A DNA stretch of 64,000 nucleotides, taken from assembly GCA_000349905.1 (NCBI GenBank), contig KB722736.1, positions 1,543,139-1,607,138 on the forward strand, written 5' to 3'. How positions within the stretch are numbered: the first letter of the stretch is position 1; each line of letters opens with the position of its first letter. Below, in pieces: positions 36,786-45,561 of this stretch. The DNA comes from Volvariella volvacea V23 (taxonomy: Eukaryota; Basidiomycota; Agaricomycetes; Agaricales; Pluteaceae). Below the pieces are notes generated by a model. It ran no database searches, was not told the DNA's origin, and was given only the letters and a program-made list of their open reading frames with translations. The position numbers and the translations under genes are program-made.

Positions 36786-38032
36786 ATGAGTGACTCAGAG
36801 TCGACGAATGTACCTAGCACATCTTCACCCATGCACAACTCAACCTACTATAAGCGCGATGGTGATTGTATTCTGCTTGTGGACAATGTGCTATTCAAGG
36901 TAATGAGGTCTCCTCATAATTACAATTGATTAGAATCGTTGAAAATCTCTTGATAGATCCATCGCTTCTTGTTGACACAAGATTCATCCACGTTCGGGAC
37001 TACGTTCAGTCTTCCACAGTCCTTGGATGGTCCAACTCAGGGCTCCTACGATGATGATCCAATTACTCTACCAGACGACTTGGAAGATTTTCGTACATTA
37101 TGCTGGGTTTTATATGCTCTGTGAGTCTATTCATACCACGCATCGCTTATCGAACCTATGAATATTGACATAGAATGCATAGTCCAGATGAAATCAGCTC
37201 ACAGCACGATGTCGAGCACGTTAACATTCCCAAACTCACTTCCCTCTGCCGAATATGCAGAAAGTACGAGTTTTCCAGAATTGAGGGTTGGTCTCTCAAT
37301 CTCCTCAATACCCACCTAAACACCAGTTCGGCGTGCCAGTACGCAACTTGTTGCTCAGCGGATGACCTTGCCCGCATCCTGGAACTATCTGTTCTCGGAG
37401 AGGTTAAGCAGCTAGAGGAATTCATCACAAACAAATGGCTTGATCGGATTCGAAACACGGAACTTGACATCGCACACGCCTTAAACGTCGCAGAGCGTCT
37501 TAACTTACGGAAGTTCCAAGGGTCCCTCTACTACATACAATTCACACAGCTATCCTTGTCCGTCGGGCCTCAGGGCTCTGGCCCTCTTACCGTTCCTGGT
37601 CTTCAAAATGAACTGGCAAAGTTGTTATGGACGCCTGAACAGCAAATGAGGTTAACTAGCGGTTCCTGGTCCCTAACGTTGCTTTGGCTTAGACTCCTTG
37701 GTAAAGTGGCAGCAGTGCCAAAACACCAATCTTCTACGTATAGGGAACATACAGGATATGTATATGTCACCAAGACAACACCATGTGCTACTGAAAACTG
37801 GGTGTTGGTACTGCAACGGAGTTTGCCCTTGACAAGCCCCGATGTGGATTACCTCAAAATCATTGATCAAATGGTGAATGCGCTGAAGACAAACCAAAAT
37901 TATCGAACCGAATTCCAAAAACTGTGTTCGGACTGTCAAACTCAAGCGGAGGAGCAGTTGAGAAATGGAAAGGCTGAGTTAGAGAACAAAATACTGATTG
38001 CTTTCTGGGTACGGTTCAAAACTAGATCGTAG
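36786..38032 (+). CDS. BTB-11: BTB/POZ protein with shifted C-terminus
   Basis: 375-codon frame, exons 36786-36899, 36957-37120 and 37183-38032. Motifs: STYYKRDGDCILLVDNVLFK, IHRFLLTQDSSTFGTTFSL, DPITLPDDLEDFRTLCWVLY, ICRKYEFSRIEGWSLNLLN, ALNVAERLNLRKFQGSLYYI, LCSDCQTQ. The last 15 codons read in the wrong frame (ILIAFWVRFKTRS). A one-base shift would restore the family ending Asp-Cys-Phe-Leu-Gly and a stop at the usual place, so the distal end has suffered a small indel. The protein may still be made with an altered tail. Confidence 0.75.
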
Positions 38033-38406
38033 CACATTACCTGTGCCCTTGTGTACTTCTTCAAACCCAATCTCGTTGTACGTATGCTCTTCAATTTCAG
38101 AACATATATCATGGAATACATCGTAGGCTAGCTTGTACACGGGTTGCGCTCATTTAAGGAAATCTCCAATACAGAGGGAGTCTAAGGTCAATATATGACA
38201 ACAGGTCACGAGTAGCGCAGTCAATATGGTGCCTTTTCACTAGTTAATCCATTGATACATAATGATCTCTTGGGAAAAAGATTAATCCCCCCTGAAAGGG
38301 TTAGAAGCTTCTCCCTACCATAGTACATTCAACGGCACAACTCTCGAAGCCTTATTAACGCCCAGAGGTATTTCTCAACTTCACTGCGACAAATACACTG
38401 CACGCC
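38033..38406. other. intergenic between BTB-11 and BTB-12
   Basis: Short spacer. Its 38148-38230 segment matches DNA between BTB-10 and BTB-11, showing that the duplicated unit extended past the coding sequence. Confidence 0.45.
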
Positions 38407-39634
38407 ATGGACGAGCAAGCTGAGGACAAATCCGCATATAGCGAAGTGTCTCCAAGCAGGCTAGAGCCAACCCGAGATCCATGCTACTACAAGCACGACG
38501 GCGATTGCACTCTGCTTGTAGAGGGTGTCCTGTTCAGGGTAACGAGTGTTCAATGCGGCTACTATTCTTAATCGCATGGACTAACGAGTCTACGGCAGGT
38601 CCATCGCTGTCTACTGACCAGAGATTCATCGATGTTCGAAACAATGTTCGCGCTTCCTCAGCCAACGGCTGATGGTCTGCGACATGGGTCATCCGACGAA
38701 GATCCTGTTGTCTTGCAGGACAGCCTCACGCATTTTCGTGCCCTGTGCTGGGTCCTATACGCACTGTGAGTTCTTAATTGTGTTCCACGCGATATCACCT
38801 CTGAAAATCGTCTTGTACCGTATCCCCAGTCCCAACGAAATTGGCATGCAGCATTATGTCAAACGTGTGAACATACCAAGACTTATCTTACTCGCCACTA
38901 TCTGCAGAAAATATCAATTTTTTACTATCGAGGGATGGGCACTCGATCTTCTTAGCACCCATCTCACCCCTCGATCAACCAATAAATTCCTCGATAGTTG
39001 TTCTGCCGAATCCCTCTCTGATATCCTTGAATTATCTATTCTTGGAGACCTCGTGGCTTTACAAAATAACGTTAAACCTAAATGGATAGAGCGCGTTCAC
39101 AAAGGGCAACTCAGCGTTTCGGACGCACTGGCAGTCGCAGAGCGCCTGAACCTACGTAACTTCCAAGGGTCGCTATATTACACACAAATTTGCAGACTAG
39201 CCGCACAGTTCTCGGGCTCTCCGGAAAATAGTCAGTTCGATATTCACGACAAGATCTCCGAGCTGGGGCTCACAGCGGAGCGAGAAAGGAGATTGTGTCG
39301 TGGTTTCTGGTCGTTGACCTTGTTATGGTCAAAACTTGTTGATGCTACTAGCGTCATACCGACTCACAGCTACTACTCAGGCCGCCAATACGAGGCTTGC
39401 CATACGCGGTGGGAGTCCGCTTTCAGAAAAAGCTTGTCATTAACGCACTTCAGTACGGATTATCTGAAAAATATGGATCAAATGGCCAACGGAATCAATA
39501 ACGAGGCGGATTGTAAATAGGATTTTGATAGAATGTGCAAGGCGTGTCAAGAAAGTGGAATGACAAAAATGGAGGAAGGGAAAGCTAAGTTGGAGGGATG
39601 TTTGTCTGACCACTTTCTGGGTGTGGTTAATTAG
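38407..39634 (+). pseudogene. BTB-12: BTB/POZ gene with late nonsense codon
   Basis: Exons 38407-38538, 38599-38765 and 38830-39634. BTB motifs: DPCYYKHDGDCTLLVEGVLF, RVHRCLLTRDSSMFETMFAL, DPVVLQDSLTHFRALCWVLY. Helical region: ICRKYQFFTIEGWALDLLS, ALAVAERLNLRNFQGSLYYT. Codon 330 is TAG (39518-39520); the same frame then continues to a normal ending with MCKACQES and DHFLGVVN. The truncated product would lack the conserved cysteine pair and FLG tail but keep the whole BTB fold and most of the helical region, so some function cannot be excluded. Confidence 0.75.
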
Positions 39635-40344
39635 TACCGATGATTGGGTGTATGTAGTGTAGTAGCTGCTTGAGCATGTGTCTGACAATACTATCCTTGG
39701 CCCAGTTGTGCAAACGGTTCGGGATGTGCAAATATGATGTTTTCGCATAGAACAGCGCAACACCCAGTTAAACTCCTCCTGCAAAAATTCATAAGCACAG
39801 TCTCATATCTCAAGAATGATACCCAGTAGTTTGAATGAATGAACATGGCGCCTATCTGATCATGAATCAAATTCTTTGCAGTCTTGATTTCGGAGAAATT
39901 AAGATTCTCATCTCGTGCCTCTTTGGTCAATTTTTTTCCCACAGAAGCAGAATGGCAGCAAGTTCACATAGTACATACTCTGAAAGCTAATTCTCCGAGA
40001 GCATAGACACAGTTTGAGAGGAGTAATGTACCACTTCGTGGATTCAATGTGCAATGAGCACCTTGTAGACGTGACAAAAATCAAGTCCGCTGTCGGCGAT
40101 TAAAATCCAATGAGTGCACATGCCCCTATGGTTAACGGCGGACTTCGAAATATTTGATGTGACGAGACTAGTAGTGCCATGTGGTCACGATCATCGGCAT
40201 TTTGAATAGATGGCGATCATGCGCTGGAAAGGCTTGACCTTGTATCAACATTGTCTGACGAACCGCCCACTCTATAATTCAGGTTTGACCAGCGTTAGAC
40301 ACACTCTAAACTCCGCACGGTCAGCACAGCATAACTCGAACACT
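39635..40344. other. intergenic between BTB-12 and BTB-13
   Basis: No supported gene. The right end should correspond to the BTB-13 promoter, but no start codon remains in that gene's frame. Confidence 0.4.
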
Positions 40345-41548
40345 TTTGACGTCGTAGCCAAAATGCACCACCTCAGCACCCACCGGACGAAGTTTACTTT
40401 AAGCCTGACGGCGATTACATTCTTCTCGTTAGCGGGGTGCTATTCAAGGTGAATGAGAATGCGTTCGGTCATCGCACTGGGTTCGTGTTGTTTCAGCTAA
40501 TTCACCGCATTCTATTGACTCTTCAATGTTCGAGATGATGTTCGGTCTACCAGCTCCTATCGAAGAGGTAGTGCAAGGGACTACTACCGACAACACAATC
40601 GTCTTGCAAGACGATCCAGAGGACTTCCGTGCCCTGTGATGGGTCTTATACGCGCTGTGAGTCATCTCATCTTTGTCTAGGATATCCTCTCTATATATAT
40701 GCTCTTTTGCTCAGTCCTAACGAAGTTTGTTGGCAACTCGAACTGAATGAGGTTGACATGCCTCGACTCATTTCTTTGGCGCGAATGTGCAAGAAATACC
40801 AATTCACCTCCATCGAGAAATGAGCTCTGTCTCTCCTTCTCCACCACACCTCTTCCAAGTCCCGCAACCAATTCTTGGTCACTTGTTCGATTGACTTTTT
40901 GTCGACATCCTCGAACTTTCAGTCATTTGCGACGTCAGGCAGCTGGAGGACTGCGTCGTGGCTCAATGGTTGAATACAATCCATGGCGATCGCGCCGATG
41001 TGGCCTTTGCATTATCTACGGCCGAGCGCTTGAATATGCGTCGCTTCCAAGGGCTGTTGTATTATAAGCTTCTTATGAAGATGTTCTCGTCCCCAGTCCA
41101 GCAGGCCCGGACAGGCCCACTTGGCGTTTTCCGACCTATGGTCCCCAGCTCAATGATTAAACCCGAGCAAGAAATAAAGTTCTATACTGGCTTTTGGTCT
41201 TTAAGTAATTCGTGGACAAGATTTCTTGGTACCCTTACCAAATGCCAATGTCAAAGTCAAACCTGCCACATCATGTGGAATCAGACCCTTCACAACCTGA
41301 AAGTTTATTCACCGTTACAAGATTCTGTACTCCCAGGAACAGACTACATGGAAGGTGCCAAATACATTGCACAGGTCGTCGTCCTAGATGATAATAATAA
41401 ATCAACCCGGATGCGCCCTCAATGTCGCAGTACGAAGATAAAGATGGCGCAAGAGGCAAAGGACAAGTTAAAGGAAAGCCTCGCGGATCACTTTTTGGGT
41501 GTCAAAGTGCAGCACACCGATAGCTCTGGTCAAATAGCGGGGAATTGA
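40345..41548 (+). pseudogene. BTB-13: heavily damaged BTB/POZ copy
   Basis: Recognisable by PDEVYFKPDGDYILLVSGVL before a GTGAAT donor, NTIVLQDDPEDFRAL, LISLARMCKKYQFTSIEK, then LEDCVVAQWLN, ALSTAERLNMRRFQGLLYY and a terminal ADHFLGVK. Lesions seen: no ATG in frame, a frameshift in exon 2 just before DSSMFEMMFGL, TGA in place of TGC at 40637-40639 (ALCW), TGA in place of TGG at 40821-40823 (EKWAL), and a frameshift near 40890. The CxxC pair is replaced (CRSTK). This is a true pseudogene and the oldest-looking member of the run. Confidence 0.85.
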
Positions 41549-42196
41549 ATCAGTGTCACGGTGCTTAGTTAGCGTTGAGATAAATTTATCTCCTAATTTA
41601 CTGGAATCCCGTGCAGGGTTGCTGTATTTTTAATGCCCGTCAACTTATAAAAAGACCCAGATATCATTGGCATGGGCATGTGGCGATGCCATCTCTGCGT
41701 GAGTATCGCTAGGCGGTTTCCAGCTCAGGCCCGAGCGTGCATGCATACGCATTGCGCAGTCCTCGAGCCCCAATCGCTTAAAATCGCGACCAAAAATAAC
41801 CCCCCTAAAACCGCGATTCACTGCCTCGTTTCACTCTGGCCCTCGAAACTCGTGGGTGTGCATAACCTTGAACGACGGTGTATAAAGTTTAAGCAAAATG
41901 GAGGTTACCTTATGGGGAAGTGCTCCATTATTATCTGTACAAGCGGTGACGAACGGATGATGAAAGTAATGATGCAGGACGCATTTACATCACCCCGCGG
42001 GAGGCGATTGCTCTAGGAGTGCGACAGACCGGGTCAAAAAGGAGGGAGGTAGAATGTCTCACAGTATTAGACTGCGGACGCATCGCTTCGACTTGACTCC
42101 CAGCCTCATTAGCTTCTTAAGCCTCCCGCCTTTATATACCTTGGTGGTCTTCGAACTAAACCATCTCACCCTCCCAAACTCTCAACACCGTTTACT
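41549..42196. other. intergenic, BTB-13 to CYSTM gene
   Basis: No supported gene; a 115-codon + frame at 41672-42016 has no recognisable features. TT-TATATAC near 42131 lies about 60 bases before the CYSTM start codon and is a plausible TATA box. Confidence 0.4.
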
Positions 42197-42755
42197 ATGG
42201 ATATCCAACGCCCTCAACCGACTTACAAGCCAGCGACAACCGTGCAGCCTGGAGCTGTATCAGAGATGAGTGAGTAAACGCTCCCATCTCAGACATATTT
42301 TCGTTCTCATAGCCGTTGAATAACAGAGGTGATGAGAGCACCAGAGGGACAGTCAAAGCAAGTAGAACCGCAAGAAGGCAAGGCCGCTCGTATTCGGGGA
42401 GGCGGAGCTGCCAAGGTGAGCTCTTTCATCTTGACGATGTGGGCTATTCTCGAGGCTGATCTCAATCGTTCCGTGTCGACAGGATTGCCTCATTACTGCA
42501 CTTGCATGCTGTATATGCTTCGGTGAGTTTATCAGTCGGACGTCCTTAATAGAAAGGAATCTGACCTCGATGTCATACAGAATGTTGCGAGGTTAGCACT
42601 CCAATGCCATCCTATCTTACGTTGCACCAACAACCATATGTTATAGTCTTTGTGCGATTGTGTCGCGAGCATCATCTGTATGTCATCAAGTCCTTGCCTG
42701 TGTATTTGCAGCGCTGACAATGATTCCAGGCTGTCCTTGCGAGGTTTTGTGTTAA
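42197..42755 (+). CDS. CYSTM-family small cysteine-rich membrane protein
   Basis: Predicted 89 residues from six tiny exons: 42197-42269, 42327-42415, 42483-42522, 42581-42591, 42647-42677 and 42730-42755. The N-terminus is Pro/Gln-rich (MDIQRPQPTYKPATTVQ), then ARIRGGGAAK, and the C-terminal 35 residues are DCLITALACCICFECCES followed by LCDCVASIICCPCEVLC. The RGGG-AAK-D-C lead-in and the dense Cys pattern fit the CYSTM module (cysteine-rich transmembrane), found in short tail-anchored proteins often linked to stress tolerance. It probably sits in the plasma membrane. All five junctions keep phase, and each exon adds part of the expected Cys pattern, including an 11-base microexon coding for Cys-Cys-Glu. 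It converges with SEN15. Confidence 0.8.
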
Positions 42756-42925
42756 TATACATCAAATACGGACATCTAGTTTCGCATAGTTTAGATACTG
42801 TATGCATTTAAGTGTAGGTTAGACGGACTCACTCGTAACTTAATGGATTCCCCTTTCATGCATTCATGTTGCGGTCGAGTCATCTAAGGTTGAGGTGGTC
42901 AACTAGGTGGAATTTCGCCCAGCAT

Positions 42926-43584
42926 TTACAGTTGGGGCTTAATGATATCCTTGCTAATTTTATAATACACAATTGAAGCGTCTTCAGAGGTGATAGCTAG
43001 GAAGATTTCTTCTGTACTTGGGAGCGCGGTGAAAACATCCATTAACCTAAACCGCTCGATCAGTAGCTTCGAGGGCGGATCGCAGGTATTACACACCATT
43101 CAAAGCTAATAATCTCTGCAAGCGAGCATGGAACGACAAAGGACACGGATTCCTAACCCAGGAGGCATCACCAGCGTGTCGTAGAGGCAAACGGAATTGG
43201 CACTCACCGACCCGCCCTTCTTCCCATTGATCACAGCCCGCTTACACGCCTCGACCTCAATCAATTCGACATCCTTCCATTGTTGAGCTACATAACGCAC
43301 GTGTAAGAAGTGCGAGAAACCAGATCAGCAAATGGAGCCAACCGTATACAATGTCGTTGTACGCTTGAAACAAGCACCCGGCGGACTTTGGGTACTTGAG
43401 GAGGTAGGGTGAAAGTACTTGATACTGCGCCGAGGTTACGGTTCATGCCCCATCATGGGCAGAGTCATTGTGAGAGACGTCGACGTACCGAAGGGTGCTT
43501 GTTCATTTGGTGGCGGCGGTGGAAGAGAGCAGGACGGGCTTTGTCCGGATTTTCCCACCACTCTTCCTCCGTTACCACCATCAT
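42926..43584 (-). CDS. SEN15: tRNA-splicing endonuclease subunit Sen15
   Basis: Predicted 144 residues from five exons: 43584-43489, 43424-43343, 43287-43208, 43152-43097 and 43046-42926. Landmarks are HPSYQVLSPYLLKYPKSAG, CLFQAYNDIVYAQQWKDVEL, IEVEACKRAVINGKK, SFVVPCSLAEIISFEW and the very typical end LAITSEDASIVYYKISKDII. Sen15 is a non-catalytic subunit of the Sen2/34/54/15 complex that removes introns from nuclear tRNAs. Splice phases fit at all four introns (50-64 bases each). The ATG at 43584 overlaps the ATG of the divergent F-box pseudogene (43583), so its promoter must lie inside that pseudogene; a second ATG follows immediately. Confidence 0.88.
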
Positions 43585-45047
43585 GGATGGTCAGTCCAGG
43601 CAAGATGGGGAATTGACACCCGCCGAGATCGGTGAAGAGGTCGCCAGGTCACAGCTACGAGTTCTTCAGCTGCGTCGTAGAAATGCCCTCGCCCCGATTA
43701 TGCGCCTTCCCGCGCAGGTTCTTGTTCGAATCATCGAATTATTCAAGAGCGACTACGACCATAACTCATTTCTGTGGACTCGAATCACGCATGTCTCACA
43801 GCACCTGAGGAATATCGCCCTACAGCACCCTCTGTTTTGGAACACTATTTCTTGTCCATGCCAGCCAACCGACGTGGTCAATGAACTTGTACGACGCTCT
43901 CACCCAGCCCCCCTTGATCTGACTCTGTCGGCTGAGCCCAACCCTGCCTGGCTTATCATCAGCGTTGCATCGCGTCAAATCACTCACAGTACGGAGCTCT
44001 CTGCAAGCCGCCGCTTGGAGTCAGGATTGGAGTCAACGTTATTCGCTAGATTTTTCGCAAGCACTACTGGAGGCTTCAATTCTGCAGAACTGTAACCATC
44101 TTTACGGACATTGGGAACCAACCTTTCGCTTACAGCACCTCGCAATCATTCACGGTATCTTCAACGCAAGGCTTCTGTCGACGGACTTGACGTCTTTAGA
44201 GCTCATAAATCTTGAACCAGAGTCCTTACCGCCGATGTCTGTCTTTTATGAAATGTTCTTCTCCCTCAGGCGTTTTCGCACCTTAATTATACGCGAAACT
44301 CTTTCATCGCTAAGGAACCCTTCTGAGGTTGACACGTATCTCACCCGTAGTTCGCTTCCGTCTCTTCAATTCCTCTAGTTGGCGTAGGACTATGAAGATG
44401 CAATTGCCGGCTTTTTATCTTGCATGACAATGCTTCGACTCTCGGGCATGGATACTGCACCTTTTAGGAGAGCAACACCGTCCCCATTGCTCGGTGCAGC
44501 TCTTATCCAACTTTGGCCTACAACTCGCCTTCCCAGCATCTGTTCGCCTAGTGACTTCGTGAAGCTTCGTCTCGCTGCCAGCGCATCAATCTTTTGGTCC
44601 GATCACAAACCAACACTCATTATCCATGGTTTATCTGCCGAAGACACTTTGGATCTCTATTCTCGTATGAGCGGGCTTGGACTCTTGGTATTCAATGAAG
44701 AACCATATCCCGGGTTTTTCAATACTCCGCCGTGCTCCTGTGTTCGCACACGTAGAGTTGAAGTCGGCACAACTCTCTTATCGAATCGAGTACTGTCCTG
44801 CTCGTCTTGTCAATCCTGGGCGACATCGTTCTTCCCTGGACTACGCTGCCTCAAATTTCATGTTTGGGGTATGACCCCAGACCGGGATACCTTGGAGAGA
44901 TTCTTGGTTCATCGAAGCACTTGCGGTCAGCCCTTGGAGAAGGTCGAAATTATTTTTTCTGGATGGGGAGGGCTAGAAAGACGACAGCTATTAAATCGTT
45001 TACAGGAGATAGGCGATGTGGTTCATTGTTCCGATCGCATGAGATAG
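43583..45047 (+). pseudogene. F-box protein pseudogene
   Basis: The N-terminal part (43583 on) reads ELTPAEIGEEVARSQLRVLQ, LRRRNALAPIMRLPAQVL and VRIIELFKSDYDHNSFLWTR, then THVSQHLRNIALQHPLFWN, a typical mushroom-type F-box leader. Near 43960-43975 the frame shifts by one base: LIISV in one frame, HRVKSLTVRSS in the next. Two TAG codons follow at 44376-44378 and 44385-44387 within an otherwise continuous frame (SLQFL-stop-LA-stop-DYEDAIAG). Coding-like sequence goes on to 45047 (LGLLVFNEEPYPGF, FSGWGGLERRQLLNRL). No GT-AG intron removes these lesions. F-box proteins select substrates for SCF ubiquitin ligases; this copy should not make one. Confidence 0.75.
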
Positions 45048-45561
45048 ACCGTTCATTCCGAATTGAATCATGAATTTACCTGTTAAGCAACCTTCGTTGG
45101 TGTAATCAAATCAGTGATTCATCCCATCCCTGTTGCTACTGTCCCATGAGAATAAAGCGAGACCCAAAGTGCACGCTCAACCGCCACGTGGGGATTATCT
45201 TATCTGATAAGGGCGCATTCGCTAATTGGCTGAAGCACGTCATGTCAGGCCAAACTTTGCCAATATAATACTTAGCCCTCCGCTAATCGCTTTTCCGTTC
45301 AGTCCCATCCACGACGCTCTCCGAAGGGGCTGTGCGCTGTCCCTGTCACTCCCGACGACGACGAAGACGACCAGGGGGCAGTCTTGCTTTGTTGGACTTC
45401 AGCTCTTTGGTTTATTGGCCCTTTCTTCCTAGCTTATTTTCGTGCTGCTATCAACCTCGGGTGGGGCCCACACCGGACTTTTCCAATTTCCAACCATACG
45501 ATTAAGAAAACGGATATAGGACAGCTCTGAGGAAGACGAGAAATCAGGGTGTTGGGAGTTG
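45048..45561. other. intergenic, F-box pseudogene to ATM1
   Basis: Presumed ATM1 promoter and leader. Short open frames here have no recognisable features. Confidence 0.4.

Noticed and set aside
41672..42016. 115-codon + frame with several Cys and His
   Set aside because: No domain, no relation to neighbours, irregular composition.
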